A DNA stretch of 64,000 bases from Aculops lycopersici (GCA_015350385.1 WNKI01000002.1:146622-210621); one strand, 5' to 3'. Counted from the first letter of the stretch, positions 53,186-64,000 are shown. Numbers and translations: made by a program. Notes: generated by a model not told the origin, from the sequence alone.

Positions 53186-53617
53186 CTAATATCCCTCTGA
53201 TTCCTTGGAATGTATTGAAAATAATTTGCAAGCATAATTATAAGTTGTATAGACAGAGTATTTGTATATATATATATATATAATCAAATGTGAATAGTCG
53301 AAAGAATTTCCATAGGAGTTTATTGTTGAATTATACCATACAAAATGTTTGTGTTGATTGGAGAGAATAAAAAAGATAACAGTAAAATTCCCGATAGCCT
53401 GCTCCCAAACCGGAAATTCTTCTTGGGAATCCGCAGGCTCAGGACTTTTGCATAATGGGCGCTCTTTCCCATCGAATGTCGCATGTCCAATGTTTCTCAT
53501 CATGTTATCCATGCCATCATTTGATTTGATGAAATCAACTTGATAGGCATCTGCCTGAATGCTCAAAGTAATTGAGCAACAAGTTACAATCCATGTATCA
53601 GCTTGATAAAAGCGCAT
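53186..53617 (-). CDS. Hypothetical 143-residue frame divergent from beta-glucuronidase
   Basis: ATG-to-stop frame with a weakly signal-peptide-like start (MRFYQADTWIVTCC) and a polar Met/Asp/Lys middle to about residue 85. The last 55 residues fall partly on a TATA microsatellite at 53264-53280 and are Tyr/Ile-rich, so the true C-terminus may differ. Not recognised and possibly a shadow of a shared promoter or of the SGLT 3' UTR. Confidence 0.2.
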   Translation of the reverse strand: MRFYQADTWIVTCCSITLSIQADAYQVDFIKSNDGMDNMMRNIGHATFDGKERPLCKSPEPADSQEEFPVWEQAIGNFTVIFFILSNQHKHFVWYNSTINSYGNSFDYSHLIIYIYIYKYSVYTTYNYACKLFSIHSKESEGY

Positions 53618-53816
53618 ACATTCTGCATGCTAACAATACGAAAATGTCATGTTAAATTTCTGGCACGATCGTCAGAGACAGATCATTGATGATCTAAAGC
53701 AAACTTTCGTTATCATAAGTCATCTTGTTTTGAATGAACAAAAGAGAGAAATTATTAAAGCGCGCAAAATCAACAAGTTGTCATCTCACATTGCAAACAT
53801 CAAGACAACTATTGCA

Positions 53817-56087
53817 ATGTTGATGAGGATGTATTCAATAACACTACCTATTTTGGCCTTGTTGGCTTCAGGTTTCAGCTCAATCAACTGTAAATATATC
53901 AATGAGACAACAAACATATCTACGCTCACCTATGATAATATTCATGAATTTGCCCTTCGAGATCAAGTTGATGGCGTGAATTGCTTCAAACCATTCAAGT
54001 CGCTAAAGACGAGACCAACTCTAAGTCTCGATGGCCTGTGGGACTTTTGTTTCGATAATCACAACAAGGGATTCGAGGAGAAATGGGAAAGTCAGAACCT
54101 TAAATCCAACTGCCATCCGGGTAACTTTTATCGAATGCCAGTGCCCTCGGCGTTCAATGAGATAACCTCGAACAAAACGGCCAAAAACTATGTTGGCTGG
54201 ATCTGGTATCAGAGAAGAATTAGCAATGAGGAGATGAATTTGAACAGATTTGATAGAGTGCCAAGGAATGAGGATAAATTTAACAATAATGAAGATGTTA
54301 GAAGTAACAACGATGCAAGTAGCATATTTCTCCAATTTGAGGGTGTTAATTACATGTCAATAGTTTGGCTAACACCTTTGGACGGCAAAAATCAATCTCA
54401 CCTGTTGGGCACTCACGTTGGCGGCTACCTGCCGTTTGCTTTCGATTTGACCAAGCTTGGCAAGAATTCGGATGCACCATTTCCAAAGGGCTACCTATTG
54501 ACAGTGGTCGTGAGCAACCGGTTGAACAGCGACACGATTCCAAGTGGATCCATGAAGAATCTTACCGACGTTGTTGGCTATCCCTTCGAAAAGTTCCAGC
54601 CTGACTTTGACTTTTTCCACTTTGCCGGCATCATGGGTCAGGTAAATCTAATTAGAGTACCTGGAACATTCATTGAGGATTTGTATTTCGACTCAAGAGC
54701 TAACACAGGTGAAAAGGTGGTTCAATTGCGCTTAAATCCACGCTCAAATCATCAAAACAAAACTTTTCAGCTATATCTAGAAGTCGAGGTTGATTCGGTT
54801 GGAATAAAATGGATTCCATTGGACTCATCGCCTCTCACTCGTGAGATGAGATATAAGATAGTAACAAGCTTTTCACTTTTAGTCAGTGAGCTTCCCGATT
54901 CGAATCACCCAGAAAATCTTGGAATCCTCAAGGTATCTCTGTACTCAGTAATATCTCGGCAGAACCTTGAACTTTTGGACGTTTTTGAGGTCAAATTTAG
55001 CAACAAAAATAACAGACTAAATTACTCCTCCCATGCGGATATTTCACTCAATGAAGGTAAACGCAATAATTACCACCTAAAGGGATTCGGAATGCACCAT
55101 GAACAAATGTTTAGTGGACGAACCATGAGCTTACCTGCAATTATGAAGGACATGTATTTACTAAAACAGGTGGGAGCAAATGTCATCCGCACCTCCCACT
55201 ATCCATATTCAAGCGAGTATTTGGATGCCTGCGACGAGATGGGCATTTTAGTCATCGCCGAGTGTCATGCTGTTGGATTGAACTCGTTTAGTGGGACTAA
55301 GTTGATGTTACATAAGCAACTGTTGAAGGAAATGATGGAACGCGATCACCTTCACCCCTCCATTGTTATGTGGTCTATAGCAAATGAACCAATGAGCAAG
55401 ATGCCCGAAGCACGAGTTTACTTTGCCTCTCTAGTCAATTACACGAAGAATGAGCTGGCTGATTATACAACTAAAGCCGACAGGCCAATAACGGCGGCCA
55501 TTGCGCAATCGCACGATGTTGACACCATCGGCGACCTGTTGGATGTGATCATGGTCAACAGATACTATGGTTGGTATGACTATAATGGTGTAATCGAAGC
55601 CATAGCTCCGTCACTCAGGAGAAGTCTTGGTGGTTGGGCGCAAAAGCACCCAGGTAAACCTTTAATTTTGAGTGAATTTGGAGCGGACACCTTGGCTGGC
55701 CTACACCAAACAACAAGTGGCATCTACTCGGAGGAGTACCAAAGTGAGCTGTTGGTGAGATACGAGGAAACTCTTGATGAGTTGGCAAAGAAGCCAGTAA
55801 AAGTCAATGGAACGGATGTTAAGGTAAATCTTTGGGGCTCGATGATTTGGAACTTTGCCGACTTTAGTACTCACGAGAGCGTTATGCGTGTTGGCGGAAA
55901 CAAAAAGGGTATTTTCACTCAGAATCGCGAGCCCAAGTTGGCCGTTTCCAAGGTGAGCGAAATCTATCATCGTCACTTGGACATGAACAATCACAACGAT
56001 GAGTTTGATGGAGATAATATTGGTCTTAAGTATGAATGGGATCGCACGCCAGGTACTCAGGTATCACCCGAGGATTCTGCCCATTAA
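53817..56087 (+). CDS. Beta-glucuronidase (lysosomal, GH2)
   Basis: 756 residues from the ATG at 53817, which gives a normal signal peptide (MLMRMYSITLPILALLASG); the frame is open from 53649, but those extra 56 residues are non-family and basic. It removes terminal glucuronic acid in lysosomal glycosaminoglycan breakdown. GH2 features: N-terminal sugar-binding jelly-roll (about 55-330), immunoglobulin-like domain (about 330-440), TIM barrel from about 450. The catalytic acid is the Glu of SIANEP (about 580) and the nucleophile the Glu of SEFGADT (about 674), as in human GUSB. Also seen: GFGMHHEQ, RTSHYPYS, NRYYGWY. Length is greater than human (651) chiefly through loop insertions. Complete. 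Confidence 0.95.
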   Translation: MLMRMYSITLPILALLASGFSSINCKYINETTNISTLTYDNIHEFALRDQVDGVNCFKPFKSLKTRPTLSLDGLWDFCFDNHNKGFEEKWESQNLKSNCHPGNFYRMPVPSAFNEITSNKTAKNYVGWIWYQRRISNEEMNLNRFDRVPRNEDKFNNNEDVRSNNDASSIFLQFEGVNYMSIVWLTPLDGKNQSHLLGTHVGGYLPFAFDLTKLGKNSDAPFPKGYLLTVVVSNRLNSDTIPSGSMKNLTDVVGYPFEKFQPDFDFFHFAGIMGQVNLIRVPGTFIEDLYFDSRANTGEKVVQLRLNPRSNHQNKTFQLYLEVEVDSVGIKWIPLDSSPLTREMRYKIVTSFSLLVSELPDSNHPENLGILKVSLYSVISRQNLELLDVFEVKFSNKNNRLNYSSHADISLNEGKRNNYHLKGFGMHHEQMFSGRTMSLPAIMKDMYLLKQVGANVIRTSHYPYSSEYLDACDEMGILVIAECHAVGLNSFSGTKLMLHKQLLKEMMERDHLHPSIVMWSIANEPMSKMPEARVYFASLVNYTKNELADYTTKADRPITAAIAQSHDVDTIGDLLDVIMVNRYYGWYDYNGVIEAIAPSLRRSLGGWAQKHPGKPLILSEFGADTLAGLHQTTSGIYSEEYQSELLVRYEETLDELAKKPVKVNGTDVKVNLWGSMIWNFADFSTHESVMRVGGNKKGIFTQNREPKLAVSKVSEIYHRHLDMNNHNDEFDGDNIGLKYEWDRTPGTQVSPEDSAH

Positions 56088-56147
56088 TTAGGTGGAGGGT
56101 GATAGCTTTTCACGAGTAAAAACAAATAAAATCTATTCAACAGGGAG

Positions 56148-56184
56148 CAATCTTGGTGGCGATTTTGACTCGCCACCAAGATTG
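56148..56184 (+). repeat. Perfect hairpin, 15-bp arms and 7-bp loop, after beta-glucuronidase
   Basis: Arm CAATCTTGGTGGCGA (56148-56162) is followed by a 7-base loop and its exact reverse complement (56170-56184). It begins 60 bp after the stop codon and 17 bp after an AATAAA (56125-56130), so it lies at or just past the likely cleavage site. Confidence 0.85.
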
Positions 56185-56384
56185 GTGGGAGTCGAGTTTA
56201 AAATCAAGATTCTAGGTGGCGCTAAATTCGGGCGACCGGCTAACCAAGTGACGCATGCGCTACTCGTTACCTCTATCCCTCTCCCGTTTTGCAAGGTGAA
56301 TTCCTCCTCGAGTCAGTCACTTTTTGGGCCTCAAACACAAACTCGCGTGCCTTTTTCCCCGTATCTGTGTGTTTAGTGTGTTCA

Positions 56385-56408
56385 CATTCTCATTCTCATT
56401 CTCATTCT
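56385..56408. repeat. CATTCT hexamer repeat, four copies
   Basis: Exact tandem copies, followed by CA. Confidence 0.9.
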
Positions 56409-56584
56409 CAGCCAGCCGGCCGGTCAGTCTGTATGTCGGTCAACTTTTGCAGCTGCTCCCAAGTTCAGGGTTCTCTGTCTGTCCCTCTATTACCGGCGAT
56501 AAGTTGATTATTATTATTCATTATCTTATCGGTCGCCGAACGAACGTTCGCCTGTGCCAGGTGTAATTCGACTCCAGCAGATAG

Positions 56585-56610
56585 AAGAGAGAGAGAGAGA
56601 GAGAGAGAGA
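56585..56610. repeat. GA dinucleotide repeat
   Basis: About 13 units of GA, followed at 56617-56620 by a CAGGTAAAC that resembles a splice donor. Confidence 0.9.
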
Positions 56611-56903
56611 CTCGCAGGTAAACTCAAATCTCAACACACCATCACTAGCATACAAAGCAAGTGCAATGCAACACTAATGCTGGCCACAGAGCGAGCGTCC
56701 AAAAGGTTGCCGGAAGAGGTTAAGGGACTTCATTCACATAATAATTAGCAGAAGCATCAACAACAACCACCGGAAGCTGAGCAAAGAAGAAAAATGTAGC
56801 AAGTTTTACAGTGAAATAAAATAATTATACAGAGGAAGAGTTCAATGTTTACAAATAAGAAAGGAGAAGAAACAGAGGTAAATAGAAAATAGAAATAGAA
56901 AGC

Positions 56904-57639
56904 ATGAGATTGAGACGGAAGAAGCGGCAGCCAACTTGTGGCGAGCTCGCGAGTTTTGAGTCGACATTCGACAGCAGCAACCATCACGACAACTACGATA
57001 TCGATAACGACGAAGATGCAAGGATCATTGAGAAAAGCAATAGCCAGCGAGAAGGCGATCAGCGTTGCACAACAGAAAATGTTGCCACGATGACGACAAC
57101 TTGTTGGCCCGGCGCCAATAAGATGTTATGTGGAAGCAGAACTACTTATTTACCGGTCGCTCGCTGGGCCCCAAAAGGCCGACAGCGAGCAGAGCACCGA
57201 AGTTACAAGTCCACTGCCTGCAACCACCTGTTCCTACCGCTGAACCTTAGGCTTGTTAGTCTAGTATTTATCATTGCCACCTGTGCCGTCGTTCACCTGA
57301 AACCAATCGAAAGTTTGGCGACAACAACTACAACTACAACAACAATAGTAGACCAGTGGCCGGTTGGCGCTGGGCTGTCGCCACCTGTTAAGTTTTCGAG
57401 GCATGAAGATAATTATGATAATGGCGCAGTGGGCTCGTCAAGTGGCTTAAGTTTTACTTTGCGAGCTGACACTAGTAATAATGGCAGCGAGGATTTGAAG
57501 AGAGAGCAAAGTCAAGGGCCGCGAAGGCGACAATTAGAAGAAAGATACCAAGAGGCAATACGAAAAGAGAGCAAAAAGCCGATAGTCGGTGCAATTTTAA
57601 CGTCTGCAACTGATTACGAGGCCAGCAACTTTAGCACAG
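56904..57639 (+). CDS. First coding exon of an unidentified signal-anchor protein; possible glutamate-receptor N-terminus
   Basis: From the ATG (MRLRRKKRQPTCG) the frame runs 245 residues to an excellent donor (CACAG/GTAAGT at 57639/57640); reading through would stop 12 codons on. About 110 polar residues, with Asp/Asn/Ser and Cys, are followed by one hydrophobic segment (about 113-129, LRLVSLVFIIATCAVV) like a signal anchor or late signal peptide, then a Thr run and a Ser/Asn/Arg-rich region. It ends KKPIVGAILTSATDYEASNF, a pattern that recalls the first beta-strand of ionotropic glutamate-receptor amino-terminal domains (VGAVLS..); that is inference. The rest of the gene lies beyond 57640 and was not found. 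Partial. Confidence 0.6.
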
Positions 57640-60600
57640 GTAAGTTCTTGAATCTTGGAGAGTTTTCAATAACATGAAACTTGTATTTTTTCCTCTCCTC
57701 TTTCTCCTTTAGAATTCGTTGTAAATATTGCCTGTAAACTCATTCCACTCGAGACAAAGCGAGCAGCTTGCTGTCTATCTACCTCCAAAAGCGAGTTGAC
57801 TAAACTGACGAGATAGATTGAGAGAGCGAGCGAGAAAAAAGGACAACTTGAGTTGGAGGATCATTTTTTTAGTGTCTCTTTCGTTCCTCTCAGTATTTTG
57901 TATCTAAGGAAGCATCTTTTACTCTGTCTTCTTCTTCGTATTCAATGTCATCGTCGCATCCTCAACTTGTCCACTTGAAGTTCCCACAGTTTTTTGTCTC
58001 CCTCTTTGCTTGCTGGTCATAACCACCGGCTCACCGTCTTGGTTTTCAGCCACTTTGCTCGTTTTTTTTCTCGCGTGGTTCTAGCACCAGGCAGACTGTC
58101 GCCCCTTCAAGTGGCAAACATTTCAAGTCTTTGAGACTGTATTTCCAAGGGGAAATTTGGGATTCCTAGAGAGGAAAAAGATGATCTGATTATCTGTGTG
58201 GCCTTTTAAATTTATTTGCTGCTGCCACTGATACTGCTCATCGAGTTGAACGGATGGAGGGAATCGCCTCGTTGCGTAACATTTGCATCGCAACCAGCCC
58301 ACCATTCTAGTCTATTTTTGTGTCGGATAAAATCGAATGCAAACTGTCTATTCCAGAAAGAAAGAGACAGAGACTCGCCGTGCGGAAAAACTTGTCAATC
58401 AAACGCTTGATTAAGCACCAGCACTGCATCTTTGACTTTACTACAAGATTTTGGATTCAATTTTATTCAGTCCATCAATTCAGTTTGCCAGTGGAAGAGA
58501 CTAAACTTTAAGCGGAAAGTTGTATAGACAGACAGATAGTTGGTTGGAGAATAAATTCAAGTTCAATTGAATTCATACGCGCGACTCTCTGTCTCTCAAT
58601 AGTTTCAAAGTGGTTCCCTCACTACTGAATTGCAAATCCTGAAGCTTGTCACTTTTTTGCTAGCCTCAATGGGCGTGTCCACTGCCACAACTTGGACCAT
58701 TACGCAGTTGCATCTCCCGGCTCTCGACTCAACAACTCCGCTTGCCGATAATTGCCGTTTACCTGGTGGCCGTCGCCTCGTTGTTGCGTTGTGTCACTGC
58801 ACAACCTTCTTGTTGGGACCGCAACTCTGCTCGTCAGCTCTTTAGTAAAGACTCGCCGCTCGCCGATTGATTTGCGGCGCGACCACTCCGTTGAGTTGCG
58901 TTACGTTTGGTGGGATGAGATGAGATGGGAGGCGATGAGGCGCAAGCGGCCAGGTGAGCGAAGCCCTTTAGTGTTTAGTGCTGAAGTAGGCAGCATAATT
59001 GCCACTTGGGCGACCGGGAAACTTTGCAGCTCGAGTAGCGACAACAACACCAACACCAAGCGGCTCGTTAATTTTTGGACACACGAGCAGCGCAATGGGC
59101 AACAAGGCAAAATGGACGAAGTGGGAGGAAGAGTTCTCGAGGCTAGAGGACAAAAGGGCGACACTAAATGGCTCTCCAGTTTAATCTCTCGGAATTGGGA
59201 ATTCAATTGCAAATTTGTGGCTAGCGCCAAAAGAAGGGGGCGAGTTTCAGTTCTCGGCTGATGAAGCGGGTAGATGTTACCTGGCTGTGGTTGTGTTTGA
59301 GTTTGTACCTGTGTATGGTAGCTGCAACTTGTTGAGTGCGCGCTTTCGGAGGCGCAACCTTGTTTAAAATTCTAAACCAAGAGGGGAAAATTATTTGCAT
59401 CCGCGAGACGATCTATTGACAGACTGACCAATGGATTCTCACTCACTCTCTACATACAAAACTGGAGACAGGAAAGAACAAGAACAAGAGCAAGACAAAC
59501 AATAAAATTCTCTAAATGCGCAAACAAGACGAGCAATTCCAATTCAAATGTCCAAATGTTTATGTAGCCGCTTCGAAAGTTCGACTCTCGTTCGCTCAAT
59601 CGCTCTGGTCTCTTGCTGCTCACGCGTTTGGATCGGCGGCCAATCAAAATAAAACTGGTCGAAGAAGAGGAGCAACAACAGCAACAACATGACAGCCAGA
59701 TGCTCACTTGGCCAGATAATTAAACACACAGCAAAAGCACCACTCTTACACTGGACTTTAGAAGACAAAGTTGTGCCGATTGCTCATCCTGGTTCTCGAA
59801 TTGTTGAGTCAGGGAGACCAACGGCAAAAGTAAAGGCGGCGACAATGAGAACAGGAAGCGAGCAATTCAATTGCTCGCTCGCTGCCGCCGTGTCCACTTT
59901 TAGGGGCTTGTTGCTGTTGTTGTAGTTTTTGTAGTTGTTGTCTTGTCGGTGGGCAATTGAATATTATATTGGAGCGGCAAATTGTTGTCGTTGCTCACTT
60001 GCTTCGCTAAAACTAGAGACCAAAAGACTAAAAGGACGACGTCAATTTGGTTTAAACGATCGGTTTGGTGTGCCGCTCGATGATGCAGATGCTCGTTTTT
60101 TCTCCCCAGATTTAGACTTGAATCCAAATTCAAATTGACGAAATCAAATGGAATTTGGCGTCAACAACTTGGATTCGATTGCTTATTCAATTTGTTATGC
60201 TAGTTTTTGAAGCAAAAGTCACAACATTCAAACCAAATCCTCGGCTTTGTCTTTCAATCTGTCTGGCCGCTGGTCTCCTTTGGATGAAACCAGTGGTGGA
60301 ATGGGATGACTTCACTCGCTTCATGATGTAGCTGTCGCCAAGTTGCGGCTAAATTGACAGAAGAGGGACGAGATTAGCCCAACCAAGAGGTTACCGATTA
60401 AAAGAGTATAAGCGCTTGCCATCACCGTGGCGTTGAGTGACAACAAGTGGCCGTAGTCTCTGACCGCCTCCAGCGATGGCGGCTATAGGAAGCGCACGAG
60501 AAAAAAAAACTAAACGAGTGACTGAAGCAAGAATGTCGACCGCAACAGCAACAAGTGCGCACAGGCGACAAGAGCAAACTGATCGCTGGCAGCTGATAAT

Positions 60601-63432
60601 AAAATTGCCAGTCGATTGAAATTGCCCCCAACTTCCTCCTCAGTCATCCGCCGGCGTCGCCGTGGTCGCCGTGGTCGCAATCCACATCTACGTCCACTTC
60701 TACACTCGACTGATATCCTCGAGAGACTCGAGTCTATTGGTGAATCCTTCGGTGGTTTATTTGAGGCAGAGTTAGAGCCACAAGTGGTTGTCGTTGTTGC
60801 CGCCATTGTCGCACCAGTTGGACTTGAGATGGACGAAGAATGTTGCTCTACAGTGGAGACAAGTGAGCAGCAATTCGACAGTAAAGTGCAGAGGCAACGT
60901 CACCACGCAAACCAATAGACTCACCGATTTGCTAGCGGCAGGTGAATCTTGTGATCTGACGACCTGCATCGAGAGGCAGAGAGATGAAATTGGCCACAAA
61001 ACTCCATCCGGATCCACAGGTTTCCCAGTGTACACCTCCACACTAATACATGTACGCGCCTCAGTGCCCACTTTTCTCGCTTATTTTTCCATTTGGTCGA
61101 CTCCAACTCCGACTCCGACTTTGAATCTAAACCTAAATCTCAGCGAGAGAATCTGAGCATTGAAAAGTCGGTCGCCCAGATGGTAAAACAAATAAATCAA
61201 GAGTTCGACTCGCTTCCATATACTGCACAATGTGAACCTGAAGCTTTTGCCAAGTTGCTGGTGTCGTTGCTGTCAGTCCGCTTGAGATGATTGCGAGCTG
61301 ATAGCAACAACGAGCTTTGGGCTCCACTTGTGTGCAGTGGCATTGTGAGCAGGTTTTGGTTGCTTTGGTGGCGCACGGCTCCAGTGTATTAGCATGAGCT
61401 GCTCTTTTGGTTGGTCGCAACAACCAGCCCAATCTAACCATAAGCAAGAGGCGAATGTGAGAGGAAGAAAGAAAGAAAAAACAATGAACTGCCCTGCGAG
61501 TCGACGTCATCATCGAGGCGATCGCGCACTTGACGCTGAGCAGGGAACCAGACGACGAGCCAGGCGAGCGATGAGCAACACGCAAACAGAAAACTTAATT
61601 GAGTTGGATCATCATAATGATGATCTTCGCCATCGGGTCGGCGCATTGACGATGCTCAATTGACCAGCGCCACCGGTGAAAGTCAATTAATCAAAAGCGC
61701 ACTCCATGGGCTAGCCGTGTGTACAGTGACGCAACGTTGACGGCGCCTCAGAGTCAATACAAACAACAGGTGCCTTTCGGTCATGTGGAGAGCAACACAG
61801 ACACACTTACTGCTAGATTTAGTGGTGTAGTATCTTCTTTTATTTACTTCTCCTTCTTGTTCCTCCACTCAGCTGTTCACTTTCGCCTCCCCAAAGTTGA
61901 ACTTTAAATTGAGGCAACAACAGCAACAACAACAGCGAGAACTAGCAACTGAAAGAGAGCAACCAAAAGGCCAACAATTAACATGAGCGAGTAATAAAAA
62001 ATTGCGGCCAATTCGAGGCCAACTGCCAGTTTGTTTTTTCTCTTGCTTTCTCCCTACGTAACGTTGCTGCAAGATTCTGGACGTAACCTGTGGCTAGCTG
62101 GTCGTCCAATCGGCTGGCACTACATCAGCAGCAACAGTTTGCTGTTGTTGTTGCAGGTATTTGCTACAATCGTGCGCTTGGAAGCTTGGAAGAGACAGAG
62201 AGGAAGAGAGAATATATCTGACAGGAAGGAGATGACAAGTGGAAATGGTCAGCGTGATTGTGTTTGCTATCAGCCAAACGACTACCTGTGCCAACAACTC
62301 GTTAGGTCATTATCGCGCTTAAATGGCGCCACTTGTTTGATATTCATCGTCGTCATCATCAAGCTGGCCAGCTGAAAATCTCCTCTGCGCCAAGCTAATC
62401 GCCACCGTCCGGTTGGGTTAGAAAGTTGGCAAGCTAGATATTGTGAGTGACAAACGTCTCTTGGCCAGGCGGTAGGAGGACAGGAGCAACAACAATGCAA
62501 CCGACAAATAAGCAAGTTGAAATCTCGCTACAATTGGAGGGATAGATAGAGAGAGGGAGAGCGGGTCGAGTCGAGTCGAGTCGAGATTCTAGACGGACTG
62601 AACTCAGAAATCATTAGGCCAGACTTTAGTTGTTTCTTTGCAAATATGAAATTTACCCGCCGCTCGTTCTCCTAGAAAATCTCGCTCCTCTCGTCAGTGT
62701 GACGCTGCCGACCGATCATTAGATTCCGTTTCTCCTCTTTCTGTTGCCGCCGCCGCCACCGTAACCACTGTCCGTTGGATTTTCCGCAATTACAAGTGGT
62801 CAGCCATCAGCTGGATTTAAACTAAAGCTCGCGGGATCATCATTACGCAGCGGTCGCTGCAATGAAATTATCAGAGCTGCAAAGACATACACAAACACAC
62901 GACCACCGAAGAGGCAAATGAATCATCGGATTGGAAGTTTTTCCGAATTTCCATTCGCTCCTTGCATGTCCAGTTTCAGCAAAATACAATGCAACTTTGC
63001 CTGTAAATTCAATTGAATTGACTCGTTCAAGCTCAAGTACAGCGTAACGACGAGTCTGATGTCGAGTTGAGAGAGGGGAAAGGTTTGAATCTTTGCTGCC
63101 CTCCCCCTACCTTTACTTCAGCGGAGAAGTTACGAGGCATGGAGAAACAATGTTGATATCAAGTGGCTACGTTCACGTTGCCTGGACACCAGGCGTCTAA
63201 TAACAGTCTTCGTGATGATGAACTAACAGCCGCCAGTCGTTGTTACCTGTACCCGCGGCTGCCGTTGCTGTTGCTGCGCGAGAAGTTGCCTAATGATTTG
63301 AGAGAGTCACACTTTCCACTAATCGGACTACGAGTTTATTTTTCGAATTATTATTATTATTTTTGCTCACATATAACAGGCTTATATATAAATATATATA
63401 TAAATGAATCTAAATATATAACAATTCTGTGA
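57640..63432. other. 5.8-kb apparent intron or intergenic DNA
   Basis: No further exon of the upstream gene is convincing. Reading frames (for example 58752-59261, 61093-61290) are polar, repeat-derived or without likeness. The region shares the CCACTTG/CAAGTGG enrichment (57971, 58108, 59002, 60444, 60781, 61324, 62236, 62330, 62793, 63160). Repeats: GTCGA pentamer at 62565-62584, poly-T tract near 58060. If the 56.9-kb gene is real, the glucosylceramidase gene at the right edge either lies within its intron on the other strand or comes after its last exon. Confidence 0.5.
62565..62584. repeat. GTCGA pentamer repeat
   Basis: Four tandem GTCGA units. Confidence 0.9.
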
Positions 63433-63999
63433 TCAGCAATTGAAGGCAAAACTTGTGATACTCCTGGCCTGCAACTCAACAATTAAACTCGAGTTTCCTT
63501 TGGCCAACTCTATCGCTTTGCATTCGACGAGATTCAGCTCAACTCTCAGTCGTTTGGTTGCTCTATTTAGTACTACAAGCGAGAATCTACGTTTCAATGA
63601 TTTCGTTGCGTCACCTTGATTGACTTCACTTTCGGCCGGATCCTCGCTGGCAAGCTCGGCAGCCACCACAGTCAGTGGCCGCTGGTTTTTCAATCGTTGT
63701 GCATACCAAGGCAACTCTTTGTCTGCCCTGCCGGTGGCCTGGCGGCCGCCGCATTCGGTCGACTTGGCCGTTCTACTGACTTGAAAGACAGCCTCAGCTC
63801 CGTCCTCTTCCTGGGGAAAGCTAGTTGCATTCACGGGCTCTGTCCTTCCGTACGAGAGTACTCTCGTGGCTAAAAGGTGCGAGTTGGGCCGGATGAAACG
63901 TGAGATGTGGCCCAGTGCATAGTACATGGGATTTTTGTAGTAAATTTGTCGTTGATTATCGACGAGAATTGCCGCGTCGAGATAATTGCAAAGCCACGT
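63433..63999 (-). CDS. Glucosylceramidase (GH30), C-terminal part, cut by the window edge
   Basis: The frame continues past the listed ATG to the window end: a minus-strand peptide beginning TWLCNYLDAAILVDNQRQI and running through YYKNPMYYALGHISRFIRP to a stop at 63433. This matches the C-terminal region of glucocerebrosidase: the human counterpart has DAPIIV…FYKQPMFYHLGHFSKFI. The enzyme splits glucosylceramide to glucose and ceramide in lysosomes. Here the C-terminal beta-sandwich follows, with strands FSLVVLNRATKRL and SLIVELQARSITSF. Between them is an extra 70-80-residue polar insert (about 63600-63830) not expected in the family. The catalytic barrel is off the window. Confidence 0.85.
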   Translation of the reverse strand, partial: TWLCNYLDAAILVDNQRQIYYKNPMYYALGHISRFIRPNSHLLATRVLSYGRTEPVNATSFPQEEDGAEAVFQVSRTAKSTECGGRQATGRADKELPWYAQRLKNQRPLTVVAAELASEDPAESEVNQGDATKSLKRRFSLVVLNRATKRLRVELNLVECKAIELAKGNSSLIVELQARSITSFAFNC

Positions 64000-64000
64000 G

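Larger units (their letters stand above)
56185..56903. other. Gap before the signal-anchor gene
   Basis: About 720 bp without a supported gene. It contains four CATTCT units (56385-56408) and a GA run (56585-56610), and probably the promoter and 5' UTR of the next gene. Confidence 0.5.

Overview
The window is nuclear DNA of an animal, most likely an arthropod, and I lean towards a compact-genome chelicerate such as an acariform mite. Evidence: spliceosomal introns with GT/AG ends, most only about 90-110 bp; AATAAA-type 3' ends; metazoan genes (G-protein gamma, a neverland-type cholesterol desaturase, SGLT, lysosomal hydrolases); and no operons, prophage or CRISPR. The mite assignment is inference only. 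I see no transposon and no tRNA or rRNA gene.

Region 1 (1.7-25.6 kb) is dense and mostly housekeeping. In order: G-protein gamma (+), PTPA (-), TSR2 (+), neverland (-), RpL23A (-), NOC2 (+), a 5.2-kb single-exon secreted repeat protein (-), cytoplasmic poly(A)-binding protein (+), an unrecognised helical protein (-), NUDT19-type Nudix hydrolase (-), ArfGAP2/3 (+), a tentative 67-residue spliced gene (+) and a VAMP-type R-SNARE (+). PTPA/TSR2, RpL23A/NOC2 and NUDT19/ArfGAP are divergent pairs that may share promoters. TSR2, NOC2, RpL23A and PABP all serve ribosome production or translation.

Region 2 (26.0-43.5 kb) holds one 7.5-kb uninterrupted reading frame for a roughly 2,490-residue, almost wholly disordered Ser/Gln/His/Arg-rich protein that I cannot identify. 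It is followed by about 10 kb without a supportable gene. That stretch is rich in simple repeats and in two recurrent heptamers, CAGGTAG and CCACTTG, and looks regulatory or intronic.

Region 3 (43.5-64 kb) carries a two-TM membrane protein (-), two divergent signal-peptide proteins of unknown function (44.2 and 45.5 kb), a five-exon SGLT/SLC5 transporter with a very long acidic C-terminal insert (+), a lysosomal beta-glucuronidase (+), the first coding exon of a signal-anchor protein followed by a large intron-like region (+), and at the right edge the C-terminus of a glucosylceramidase (-). Beta-glucuronidase and glucosylceramidase are both lysosomal glycosidases; I see no other functional link in this part.

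Splice models were read by eye from GT/AG signals and reading-frame continuity, and need RNA support. Several starts were moved from the longest open frame to an ATG or an upstream exon, as explained in each entry.
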